The notes under the pieces were generated by a model. That model worked only from the letters and a program-made list of their open reading frames with translations, did no database searches and had not been told where the DNA came from. A program made the translations under genes and the position numbers. From contig JANLFK010000009.1 in the NCBI GenBank assembly GCA_024655945.1, positions 62,001 through 126,000 on the forward strand: 64,000 nt of DNA, read 5' to 3'. Source of the stretch: a candidate division KSB1 bacterium (GTDB taxonomy: Bacteria > Zhuqueibacterota > Zhuqueibacteria > JANLFK01 > Oleimicrobiaceae). Below, piece after piece: positions 34,263 to 42,373 of the stretch (positions are counted from its first letter, which is position 1; each line of letters starts with the position of its first letter).

Positions 34263-35269
34263 GCACCATCGCTTTTTCCGAAGCCATAGATGCCGCGCTG
34301 GCGCAGGCGATGGCCGAGGACGAGAGGATCGTGCTCATAGGCGAGGATGTGCATAGCATCCACCTCGAGCTCTACGTGCGCTTCGGTGAGCGGCGTGTGC
34401 GGCCCACGCCCATCAGTGAGGCGGCTTTTGTGGGAGCAGCCGTCGGCGCGGCTATGGCCGGCCTGCGTCCGGTGGTGGAGGTGATGCTCGTGGACTTTGT
34501 CACCGTGGCGGCAGATGCATTGGTCAACCACGCGGCAAAGATCGAGGCCATGTCGGGCGGCAGGTGGCCCGTGCCGCTGGTGGTACGTGCTACCTGCGGC
34601 GGAGGCTACGGCGACGGCGGCCAACACGAGCAGAGCCTGTGGGGGTGGCTTGCCCACATTCCGGAGTTGGCGGTGGTCGTGCCTTCCAATCCCTTGGACG
34701 CCGGCAGTCTCATGCTTGGCGCTCTGGCCTATGGCAGACCCGTGGTGTTTCTCGAGCACAAGATGCTCTCGAAGAGGTGGCTGGACTTTTTGGGAGGTGG
34801 AGGCCGGGTGACGGTGCACTTCGAGGTGCCCAAGGCTGGGGCGGAGGCGCGAGGCCCGAGGCGATGGAAACCCCTGGAACCGGGCAAAGCTGCAGTGCTG
34901 CGCGAAGGAAAGGACCTCACCATTGTCAGCGTTGGCCTTGGTGTGCATCAAGCCTTGCAGGCTGCCGCGGCCCTCGCGGAGCAAGGAGTTGCGGCAGGCG
35001 TGGTGGACCTGAGGTGCGTTCGTCCCCTCGATCGCGAAACGGTTTGTCGCCAGCTGCAGCACATCGGCAGGCTGCTGGTGGTGGACGAAGACTACAAGGA
35101 GTTCGGTCTTTCTGGCGAACTGGCAGCCACCGCTCTGGAGGCAGGGCTTGCAGTACGATTTGCCCGCGTGTGTACCGAGGAGACCATCCCCTATGCGCGG
35201 GCGCTCGAGGCCCAGACGTTGCCCTCTGCGGAGCGGATCATGGCGGCAGCGGAAAAGCTTTTGTCCTGA
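34259..35269 (+). CDS. 2-oxoacid dehydrogenase E1 beta subunit
   Basis: A 336-residue transketolase-type subunit. It shows 'VLIGEDVHS' near the start, the 'PISEAAFVGAAVGAAMAGLR' segment, 'HEQSLWGWLAHIPELAVVVP' and a C-terminal 'VVDLRCVRPLDRETV' with 'VVDEDYKEFGLSGEL'. It forms the E1 heterotetramer with the alpha subunit, whose gene overlaps by ATGA, giving translational coupling. The next gene (ogt) starts about 70 bases downstream. Confidence 0.9.
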   Translation: MSTIAFSEAIDAALAQAMAEDERIVLIGEDVHSIHLELYVRFGERRVRPTPISEAAFVGAAVGAAMAGLRPVVEVMLVDFVTVAADALVNHAAKIEAMSGGRWPVPLVVRATCGGGYGDGGQHEQSLWGWLAHIPELAVVVPSNPLDAGSLMLGALAYGRPVVFLEHKMLSKRWLDFLGGGGRVTVHFEVPKAGAEARGPRRWKPLEPGKAAVLREGKDLTIVSVGLGVHQALQAAAALAEQGVAAGVVDLRCVRPLDRETVCRQLQHIGRLLVVDEDYKEFGLSGELAATALEAGLAVRFARVCTEETIPYARALEAQTLPSAERIMAAAEKLLS

Positions 35270-35338
35270 GCGATGCAGCTGCGGCGACCAGTCTGTTCAG
35301 GCTTCGGCGATGTGGCAGAGGTAGAAAGAAAAGGATCG

Positions 35339-35896
35339 ATGCAGGAATTTGCGCACACGCTGGTGACGACGAAAATGGGCACCGTGGCCATGGTCTGGCA
35401 GGAGACTGCAGCGGGACCGCAGGTGCTCAGAATCTTTTTGCCTCAGGAGGAACGTGCGGCCCGGCAGGCCGTGTCGGCCACCTATCCCGGCGCCGAGCAC
35501 AGACATTGTGCGCAGGTCGATGAGCTGGGCAGTGCTCTGCAACGTTTCCTTCGCGGCGAAGAGATTCGGCTCCCGCTGGGGCTGCTGGCCTTGGACCACT
35601 GTTCCCCGTTTCAGAAAAGCGTACTCCTTGCCGACTGGCAGATTCCCCGCGGCTGGGTGAGCACCTACGGCGCCATCGCCCGTCGGGTGGGGCGCCCTGG
35701 GGCAGCGCGCGCGGTGGGAAGAGCCTTGGCGTGCAACCGGTTCCCGCTGGTCATCCCCTGCCACCGGGTGGTTGCTTCGGACCGGACCTTGGGTGGATTC
35801 CAAGGCGGGCTGGCTATCAAACGAGCGTTGCTGGAGCTGGAAGGGGTGCCCTTTGACGGCAATGGCCGGGTGCTTGCTCAGCGTGTCTATCGATAG
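35339..35896 (+). CDS. ogt: Methylated-DNA--protein-cysteine methyltransferase (Ogt-type)
   Basis: A 185-residue suicide repair enzyme that removes alkyl groups from O6 of guanine. The acceptor motif 'IPCHRVVAS' (active Cys) is intact, preceded by 'SPFQKSVLLADWQIPRG' and the arginine-finger region 'VGRPGAARAVGRALACNR', then 'LGGFQGGLAIKRALLELEG'. It lacks the AraC-type N-terminal domain of Ada. ATG 35339 is chosen because AAAGGA lies five to six bases upstream; the frame extends to 35273 without conservation. Confidence 0.9.
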   Translation: MQEFAHTLVTTKMGTVAMVWQETAAGPQVLRIFLPQEERAARQAVSATYPGAEHRHCAQVDELGSALQRFLRGEEIRLPLGLLALDHCSPFQKSVLLADWQIPRGWVSTYGAIARRVGRPGAARAVGRALACNRFPLVIPCHRVVASDRTLGGFQGGLAIKRALLELEGVPFDGNGRVLAQRVYR

Positions 35897-35934
35897 TCTG
35901 GGCTGCTTTGGCATCGCGATGAGGAGTAGAGAGG

Positions 35935-36810
35935 ATGAAGATCCGCTGTTGGGGCGCACGAGGGTCGATCCCCGTATCAGGGAGTGAATACTTGCGCTTC
36001 GGGGGGAGCACCACCTGTTTGGAAATTCAGACGGCAGACGGCCAGACGGTCATCGTGGATGCTGGTTCAGGCATCCGCCGCCTTGGCCACCAGCTCTTGG
36101 CGCGCGGCGAGAAGAGCTACCGCCTGCTCCTTACCCATGTCCATCTTGACCACGTGCTGGGTCTGCCCTTTTTCCGTCCCGTGTACGACGAGGAGGCAAC
36201 CCTGCAGGTCTACGGCTGCCCCTTTGAGCGGAGTTCGATGCAAGAGTTGCTTGCGGACACCTTACGCGCCCCGACCTTTCCCGTGGACCTCAGCATGTTC
36301 AAGGCGCACCTGTCCTTCCACAGCGTGGACACCCAGCCTTTCCTGATCGGCTCAATGCGGGTGAGCCCCATCTACTTGAGCCACCCGAACATGGGCGTGG
36401 GCTACAAGTTCGAGGAAGAAGGGCGAGTGCTGGTCTTTTTGACCGACAATGAGCTTGCGCATCGCCACCCGGGCGGCCTTGATTTCGACGCGTACGTCCA
36501 AGCCTGCGTGGGTGCGGACCTGCTCATCCACGATGCCGAGTTCACGCCGGAGGAGTACGCGCACCGGAGCAAGTGGGGACACTCGGCCTTCACCGACGCG
36601 CTGCGCCTGGCCATGGAAGCCAAGGCCAAAGCCTTTGGGCTCTTTCACCACAACCAGGACCGGACCGATCACACCCTGGAGCAGATAGTGGAGGAGTGTC
36701 GCCGCATTGTTCGGGATGTGGAACCACAGCTATCGTGCTTTGCGGTGTCCGAGGGGATGGAGATGGCGCTGCCTCCATCTAACGGAGTCTCTGTGAATGG
36801 TAGCTCATGA
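35935..36810 (+). CDS. MBL-fold metal-dependent hydrolase
   Basis: A 291-residue metallo-beta-lactamase-fold protein of the PhnP/RNase Z-like branch. Metal ligands are visible in 'LTHVHLDHVLGLPFF' (HxHxDH), 'YLSHPNMGVGYKFE', 'FLTDNE' and 'IHDAEFTPEEY', with 'KWGHSAFTDAL' and 'FHHNQDRTD' near the end. Enzymes of this type are often phosphodiesterases; similar proteins sit next to signalling genes, but the substrate is unknown. The gene overlaps the following transporter by 14 bases. Confidence 0.85.
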   Translation: MKIRCWGARGSIPVSGSEYLRFGGSTTCLEIQTADGQTVIVDAGSGIRRLGHQLLARGEKSYRLLLTHVHLDHVLGLPFFRPVYDEEATLQVYGCPFERSSMQELLADTLRAPTFPVDLSMFKAHLSFHSVDTQPFLIGSMRVSPIYLSHPNMGVGYKFEEEGRVLVFLTDNELAHRHPGGLDFDAYVQACVGADLLIHDAEFTPEEYAHRSKWGHSAFTDALRLAMEAKAKAFGLFHHNQDRTDHTLEQIVEECRRIVRDVEPQLSCFAVSEGMEMALPPSNGVSVNGSS

Positions 36811-37756
36811 GCCTGTGCCCAAGTCCTGGCCGCGCGTGGCACTGCTTGCCTTGGGCGCATGCATGCTCTGGTCCACGGCCTTTGTTGGGGTGAAGTACGG
36901 TCTGGGTTTCGTGCGTCCCCTGTCGTTCGCGGGCATGCGCTTTTTGCTCTCCGGGCCGCTTCTGCTGCCGTTGGTCAAAGGACATGCGCGGGCCTTGGCC
37001 GAGCTGCGCCGGGGCCTGCGCACGGTGCTCTTGGTGACGCTCTTCCAGTCGGTGTTGCTCTATGCCTCGTTCTTCGTGGGCATGACGCTGGTATCAGGGG
37101 CGCTGGGGGCCATCGTGGTGGGCTCTTCGCCATTGGTGGCGGCGGTGGTTGCCCACTTTGCCATGGACAACGACGAGATGACGCTCCCCAAAGCAGCGGC
37201 TATCACCGGCGGGATGACCGGCATTTGCATCATCAGCCTGAGTCGCCAACCGTGGACTGCGGCCGGGTTGTGGGAGCTGCTTGGTGTCGTATTGCTGCTG
37301 CTCGGGGCTGTTTTCTCCGCGGTGGGCAACGTGCTAGTGGCCCGTGACAGGCGCAGCGTACACCCGGTGGCGCTGAGCGCGGCGCACTTTCTGCTCGGTG
37401 GTGCGGTGCTGTTGGCCGTGTCGCTTCCCATCGAGGGCCCGCCTCGGCTGGCTCTGCCGTGGCCATTCTGGGGCACCTTGCTCTGGTTGGCCCTGCTCTC
37501 TGCGGTGGCTTTCTCGGTCTGGTTTTCGCTGCTCACCATGCCCGGGGCGAAGGTGTCGGAGCTGAACCTGTGGAAGTTCGTCATTCCGGTGTTTGGTGCG
37601 CTGTTCAGCTGGTTGTTGCTGCCCGAGGAGAAGCCAGAGCTGCTCACGGTGCTGGGCATGCTTTGCGTGGCCTCCTCAGTTCTGGGTTATGGGCTAAAGG
37701 TGGCGCGGCGAGGGTCCGTCCAGCTGATTACAAGCCCGCCACCACCGGCCGGATGA
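36797..37756 (+). CDS. EamA/DMT family transporter
   Basis: A 319-residue drug/metabolite transporter with ten hydrophobic segments in two EamA repeats, beginning 'ALLALGACMLWSTAFVGVKY'. The second repeat contains 'ALLSAVAFSVWFSLLTMPGA' and a C-terminal 'FVIPVFGALFSWLLLPEE'. The cargo (amino acid, metabolite or drug) cannot be predicted. It is translationally coupled to the MBL-fold gene by a 14-base overlap. Confidence 0.88.
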   Translation: MVAHEPVPKSWPRVALLALGACMLWSTAFVGVKYGLGFVRPLSFAGMRFLLSGPLLLPLVKGHARALAELRRGLRTVLLVTLFQSVLLYASFFVGMTLVSGALGAIVVGSSPLVAAVVAHFAMDNDEMTLPKAAAITGGMTGICIISLSRQPWTAAGLWELLGVVLLLLGAVFSAVGNVLVARDRRSVHPVALSAAHFLLGGAVLLAVSLPIEGPPRLALPWPFWGTLLWLALLSAVAFSVWFSLLTMPGAKVSELNLWKFVIPVFGALFSWLLLPEEKPELLTVLGMLCVASSVLGYGLKVARRGSVQLITSPPPPAG

Positions 37757-37787
37757 CGGGCGAATGGAAATATCGAGGAGTACTCTT

Positions 37788-38618
37788 ATGCCGGAGGATC
37801 CAATTGCCCGTTTCCAACAGGAGAGGCAACTGCTCAACGATATCGTCATGAAATACGCTGGCCTGGCTACGAGGCGTTTCTTCAGCCTGGATGGGCAGGT
37901 CTATCGCCCAGGCAGGCTGCCCGGGCGGATGAAGGAACTCATGGGACTGGTTGCTTCCCTGGTGCTGCGCTGTGACGATTGTGTGACCTACCATCTCATC
38001 CGTTGCTACGAGGAGCAGGTGAGCAGCGAGGAAGTGGAGGAGGCATTGGCCATCGGCCTGGTGGTGGGCGGTTCGATTACCATTCCCCACCTGCGGCGGG
38101 CCATGCGCTACTGGGACGAGCTGCAGCAACGAACGTCAAGCACCGGGGCGACCCCGCTGCCGCAGAACCTGGCAGCCCTGCTCCGCACCGTTGCCACCAT
38201 CGTCGAGTGGCCGGGGGAGAGGAGGCGAAAACTGCAGGCCATATCCAACCTCCTCAAAAACCAGGTGGAACACTACGACTGGGTGGGATTCTACCTGGTG
38301 GAAGAGGAACCTGGCCTCTTGGTGCTCGGACCGTTCGCCGGTGCGCCCACCGAGCATGTGCGCATCCCCTTTGGCAAAGGGGTATGTGGACGGGCGGCGG
38401 CCGAACAGAAGACCGTGGTGGTGCAAGATGTGGCCAAGGAGCAGAACTATTTGGCCTGCAGCGTCCATGTCAAGTCGGAAATCGTGGTGCCACTATTGAA
38501 GAACGGGCAGGTCCTTGGCGAGTTGGACATCGATTCGCACAAGTTGGCTGCATTCGACGAGCACGATCGGCGCTTTCTGGAGGCAGTGGCCGAGCTCGTC
38601 GTCCAGGCGTGGGACTGA
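37788..38618 (+). CDS. Carboxymuconolactone decarboxylase (AhpD-like) domain fused to an fRMsr-type GAF domain
   Basis: A 276-residue fusion. Residues 15-115 are AhpD/CMD-like, with the redox pair Cys62-x-x-Cys65 ('LRCDDCVTYHLIRC'). Residues 130-275 are a GAF domain of the free methionine-R-sulfoxide reductase (YebR) type: 'DWVGFYLV', 'LGPFAG', 'VRIPFGKGVCGRAA', 'LACSVHVKSEIVVPL' and 'GELDIDS'. Two of the three fRMsr Cys positions are kept (Cys200 and Cys224), but the first is replaced (sequence 'TEHVRI' instead of 'ACVRI'). It may be a thiol-dependent peroxidase or sulfoxide reductase; the pairing suggests coupled thiol chemistry, which is inference. ATG 37788 has AGGAG seven bases upstream and is preferred to ATG 37764. 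Confidence 0.8.
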   Translation: MPEDPIARFQQERQLLNDIVMKYAGLATRRFFSLDGQVYRPGRLPGRMKELMGLVASLVLRCDDCVTYHLIRCYEEQVSSEEVEEALAIGLVVGGSITIPHLRRAMRYWDELQQRTSSTGATPLPQNLAALLRTVATIVEWPGERRRKLQAISNLLKNQVEHYDWVGFYLVEEEPGLLVLGPFAGAPTEHVRIPFGKGVCGRAAAEQKTVVVQDVAKEQNYLACSVHVKSEIVVPLLKNGQVLGELDIDSHKLAAFDEHDRRFLEAVAELVVQAWD

Positions 38619-38653
38619 GAATTGGAGGCTATGTGCGGAGGATCTTTTGGCCA

Positions 38654-40348
38654 ATGACACGCGCGAGCAAGCGTCGTTGCTGCCGCTTGCCTTGCGTCCT
38701 CTGTTTGGGGCAACTCGTGGGGGTGGCCATGGCGCTTTTCAGCTGGCAGGCCCCGGCCTGCGCTCAAGGGGCGCTCTTGCTGATGGGTGGTGGCGACGAT
38801 CGGGGTGCGTGGGCCTACCCAGTCTTTCGTTGGTTTGTCCAGCAGGCCGACTCCGGCAAGATCATCAACATCGACGTGGACGAAACTGCTGCCAGCTACG
38901 CGGCCACTTTCAAAGCGTGGGGCGCGGCCGCCAGTAGCCACCCCTTGCAAATCGCCACGCGCGCCAGCGCCAACGACTCCACCACTTACCGCGAGCTGGT
39001 CTCTGCCTCAGGCATCTTCATCGAAGGGGGCGACCAGTGGGACTATGTCTCTACCTGGAGGGGAACCCTGGTGGAGAAGGCTATCGAGGAGGTCTTTGCG
39101 CGCGGTGGCGTTATAGGTGGGACCAGCGCCGGGCTGGCAGTCTTGGGCGAGGTGGTGTTCGACGCCGCCTATGGCACCGCCTATCCCGAGTATGCGGCCT
39201 ACAACCCCTACTATTCGCGCATTCACTTCACCGATGACTTTCTGGACATTTTGCCGGGCGTGCTCACCGATTCGCACTTTCAGACTCGCGCCCGCCTCGG
39301 GCGGCTGGTCCCTATGCTGGCACGGCGCATCCAGGATTACGCCCAACCTTGCTTGACGGCCATAGGGGTGGACGAGAGCACGGCGCTGTGCATCAATCCA
39401 GACCTCACCGCGGTGGCCTACGGGGTGGGCTCGGTGACGATTCTTTACCGCAGCGGGAATTCGCGCATTGTGTGCGAGCCGAACCGGCCGGTGACGTTCA
39501 CCGACATCCATTTCGACCAGCTCATTTGGGGAGCCGTCTACGACCTGCGCACCCGCACCCTCATTGACCCAGGCCCGTATCTGCGTCCGTTGCCCGCTCC
39601 GGCGCAACCCGGTGTCTTTACGCCCCTGCTCCTGTACGGCGGGGCCGACAGCACTGCCGAAATGGGGGAGGTGGTGATCACCAATCTCACCAGCGGCCAG
39701 AACAACGCTTTCTACGGACGCCTTGGGCAACGACCTGGTCGAGGACTGGTGCCGCAGGCGGTGCTTGTCCCCAAGGTGTGGAACAACCGCACTTTTGCCC
39801 CGAACCGTATCGTTGGCGGCCAGTGGGGTGTGGCAACCAACCCGGGGTATACCGCCCTTTACCTGGGCGACAATAGCACGTGCACCATGGACGCAAGCGG
39901 CACTGTGACAGTGGATGTGTTGGCCTATGTGTTGGACACCTCGACCGCCACGCATACTGGCGTGCCAGCCGGGACCAATGTGCCAGGCATCGTGGGGGCG
40001 CGGCTCCACTTTTTGGCCAGTGGCGACCGCTACGATTTGGCCCGACATGAGGTGGTGACAGCGGTGGGAGCCAAGTTGGCACCTCTCCCGCAGACGCACC
40101 TGCTGGTGCACAACTTCCCGAATCCCTTTTTCGGGAAGACGTGTTTCTCGTACTACCTGCCGGCCCCGGGGGAAGTGACACTGGAGATGTTCAACGTCCG
40201 TGGGCAACAGGTCGGCCAGATCCATGGTCAGTGGCAGGAGCCAGGTTGGCACACGACGGAGTGGCAGACCTCTCTGCCGCGTGGTCTCTATTTGTATCGC
40301 CTTATCACCCAGGCGGGATGCGCCATGGGCAGGTGTGTCGTGAGATAA
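38654..40348 (+). CDS. Secreted cyanophycinase-like peptidase (S51) with T9SS type A sorting domain
   Basis: A 564-residue exported protein. After a signal peptide there is a cyanophycinase-like domain: 'LLLMGGGDDRGAW', 'IFIEGGDQWDY' and the nucleophile motif 'GGTSAGLAVLGE'. Cyanophycinases cut beta-Asp-Arg polymer into dipeptides; extracellular versions exist. A middle region (about 290-470) is unassigned. The last 80 residues form a Por/T9SS type A sorting domain: 'HNFPNPFFGKTCFSYYLPAP', 'VTLEMFNVRGQQV' and 'LPRGLYLYRL'. The protein should therefore cross the outer membrane through type IX secretion. ATG 38654 is used, with GGAGGATC upstream; the open frame before it overlaps the previous gene. 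Confidence 0.85.
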   Translation: MTRASKRRCCRLPCVLCLGQLVGVAMALFSWQAPACAQGALLLMGGGDDRGAWAYPVFRWFVQQADSGKIINIDVDETAASYAATFKAWGAAASSHPLQIATRASANDSTTYRELVSASGIFIEGGDQWDYVSTWRGTLVEKAIEEVFARGGVIGGTSAGLAVLGEVVFDAAYGTAYPEYAAYNPYYSRIHFTDDFLDILPGVLTDSHFQTRARLGRLVPMLARRIQDYAQPCLTAIGVDESTALCINPDLTAVAYGVGSVTILYRSGNSRIVCEPNRPVTFTDIHFDQLIWGAVYDLRTRTLIDPGPYLRPLPAPAQPGVFTPLLLYGGADSTAEMGEVVITNLTSGQNNAFYGRLGQRPGRGLVPQAVLVPKVWNNRTFAPNRIVGGQWGVATNPGYTALYLGDNSTCTMDASGTVTVDVLAYVLDTSTATHTGVPAGTNVPGIVGARLHFLASGDRYDLARHEVVTAVGAKLAPLPQTHLLVHNFPNPFFGKTCFSYYLPAPGEVTLEMFNVRGQQVGQIHGQWQEPGWHTTEWQTSLPRGLYLYRLITQAGCAMGRCVVR

Positions 40349-40376
40349 GGTACTTCGCCAGTTATACTGCGGAACA

Positions 40377-41936
40377 ATGGTGCGACGACGGTTGCACATA
40401 CTGCTGGTCAATCCGTGGATCCACGATTTTGCCGCCTATGACTTTTGGGCAAGGCCGTTGGGTCTGCTTTATGTGGGAAGCGTGCTGCGGGACGCCGGTT
40501 GCACACTCTCGCTGGTCGACTGCATGGACCGCCGGCATCCGGCGGTGGCGGTAGCAGTGGGTCCTCTGCGCGAGCGGGGCGATGGCACTGGCAAGTTCTT
40601 CCGCCAACCGATCGCCAAGCCTGCGGTGGTGCGACATGTGCCGCGGGTTTTCTGTCGTTGCGGCATGCCCGTGCAGGTCTTTGCCCGCCAGCTCAGGGGG
40701 CTGGCCAGGCCCAATGCCATTCTGGTGACCTCCGGGATGACCTACTGGTACACTGGCCTTGCCGAAACGGTGAGCATCCTCCGCGAGGCCTTCCCGGGTG
40801 TGCCGGTGGTGGTTGGCGGGATCTACGCCTCGCTCTGTCCGGAACACGCACAGCAGACTCTGGCACCGGAGGCGCTGGTGCAAGGCCCCGGCGAGAACGC
40901 GGTGGTGCAGGTGGTCAATCGTCTTTGCGCTGCCGAGCTTCCGGAGGCCCGCTACGGAGGCCTTGATGAGCTGCCATATCCTGCTTACGACCTTTACCCA
41001 GAGCTGGAGGCGGTAGCGGTTCTTACTTCGCGGGGCTGTCCCTATCGCTGCAGCTTCTGTGCGTCGGCTCTGTTGACGGAAGGCTTTGCCCAGCGAATGC
41101 CGGAGGCGGTCGTCGATGAGATTGCGCATTGGGTGGGCCGGGGCGCCCGACACATTGCCTTTTACGACGATGCCCTGTTCCTGCGCGCCGATGAGCACAT
41201 CAAGCCGCTATTGGAGCTGGTGCTTCGCCGCGGAGTGAAGGCGCAGTTTCACACGCCCAACGGCGTACAGCCCAGGGCTGTGGACCGGGAACTGGCCAGG
41301 CTGCTCCGACAGGCCGGCTTTGCCACGCTGCGCTTGAGCTTCGAGACGGTGAATGAGGCCAGGCAGAAGGACATGAGCGGCAAGGTCAGCGGCGAGGACC
41401 TGGCCCGCGCGCTGGATGCTTTGGCCCAGGCAGGGTTCCGGCGCCGGGACATCGGCGTCTACCTGCTCATGGGTTTGCCGGGACAAAAGGCCGAAGAGGT
41501 GGTGGAGAGCATTCTGTTTGTGGCGCGGCTTGGCGCCAGGGTGTGCCTGGCTTGTTTTTCGCCCATACCTGGCACGCCTGAGTGGCAGCGCGCGGTGACA
41601 AGTGGAGCCCTCGCACCTGAGGTAGACCCCCTGCTGTGTAACGAGTCAGTCTATCCCCTGAGTGGCGACCAGCGAGACTACTGGTCTTTTGTCCGTTTGC
41701 GCAACCTTGCCACCGCGGTGAACAGGGTTGTTGCGGCAGGAGGATCGATCATCGCCCTTCCGGCCAAGGAAGCAATTCTGCATGAGATCGTGCGTCCACG
41801 CTTGAGGAGCATGGAGGCGTTTTTCCGCAGCCGCTTCTCTGCCGGCGCCACGCCTTGCCTGCAGGGAGAGGTAGCGCAACGTCCGTGTGGAACAACAGGA
41901 GAGGAGAGGAAAAAGTGCGCACCTATTGGGCAGTAA
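40377..41936 (+). CDS. B12-binding-domain radical SAM protein
   Basis: A 519-residue protein. The N-terminal half is a B12-binding-like Rossmann domain ('LLVNPWIHDFAAYDFWARPL', 'VVVGGIYASLCPE'), but the cobalamin-ligand DxHxxG motif is not evident. A Cys-rich insert ('FCRCGMP') lies near residue 100. The radical SAM motif is 'CPYRCSFCA' near residue 222, followed by 'FYDDALF' and 'SFETVNEARQ' as in class B methyltransferases and related enzymes. The product is unknown. The lipoprotein RidA gene overlaps its end by 22 bases. Confidence 0.85.
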   Translation: MVRRRLHILLVNPWIHDFAAYDFWARPLGLLYVGSVLRDAGCTLSLVDCMDRRHPAVAVAVGPLRERGDGTGKFFRQPIAKPAVVRHVPRVFCRCGMPVQVFARQLRGLARPNAILVTSGMTYWYTGLAETVSILREAFPGVPVVVGGIYASLCPEHAQQTLAPEALVQGPGENAVVQVVNRLCAAELPEARYGGLDELPYPAYDLYPELEAVAVLTSRGCPYRCSFCASALLTEGFAQRMPEAVVDEIAHWVGRGARHIAFYDDALFLRADEHIKPLLELVLRRGVKAQFHTPNGVQPRAVDRELARLLRQAGFATLRLSFETVNEARQKDMSGKVSGEDLARALDALAQAGFRRRDIGVYLLMGLPGQKAEEVVESILFVARLGARVCLACFSPIPGTPEWQRAVTSGALAPEVDPLLCNESVYPLSGDQRDYWSFVRLRNLATAVNRVVAAGGSIIALPAKEAILHEIVRPRLRSMEAFFRSRFSAGATPCLQGEVAQRPCGTTGEERKKCAPIGQ

Positions 41937-42370
41937 TCGTTGCACTCGCGCTGGTCGCCGGCTGTCGGCCCCAGGGACCTGCTCCGGCTGGCCGGCAGGT
42001 GATTGCCACCGCTCAAGCCCCCGCGGCCATCGGGCCTTACAGCCAAGGCATCAAGGTGGGGAACATGCTGTTCACTTCGGGGCAAATTGCCATCGACCCG
42101 GCCACTGGGCAACTCCTCACCGGCAGCATCGAGGAGCAGACGCGGCGGGTATTGGACAACTTGGGTGCCGTGCTCAAGGCGGCGGGGATGGATTTCGGCG
42201 ACGTGGTGAGCGCCACCGTGTACATGGATGACATCGCCAACTATCCGGGCATCAACGCGGTGTACGCGGAGTACTTTCCCAAGGACCCACCGGCGCGCTG
42301 TGCCATGCAGGTAGCGCGCCTGCCCAAGGGGGCGGCAGTGGAAATTGCCCTGGTGGCCATCAAGGATTAG
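41915..42370 (+). CDS. RidA family protein with a lipoprotein signal
   Basis: A 151-residue protein. Residues 20-151 are a normal RidA/YjgF/YER057c domain: 'APAAIGPYSQGIKVGNMLFT', 'SGQIAIDPATG', 'VLKAAGMDFGDVVSATVYM' and 'ARCAMQVARLPKGAAVEIAL', including the Arg that holds the imine substrate carboxylate. RidA hydrolyses reactive 2-aminoacrylate-type enamines in the cytoplasm. Here a short signal ending in the lipobox 'LVAGC' precedes it, implying a membrane-anchored, extracytoplasmic form. The GTG start has a purine-rich GGAGAGGAGAGGA before it. The phosphatase gene follows after 3 bases. Confidence 0.88.
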   Translation: MRTYWAVIVALALVAGCRPQGPAPAGRQVIATAQAPAAIGPYSQGIKVGNMLFTSGQIAIDPATGQLLTGSIEEQTRRVLDNLGAVLKAAGMDFGDVVSATVYMDDIANYPGINAVYAEYFPKDPPARCAMQVARLPKGAAVEIALVAIKD

Positions 42371-42373
42371 CGG

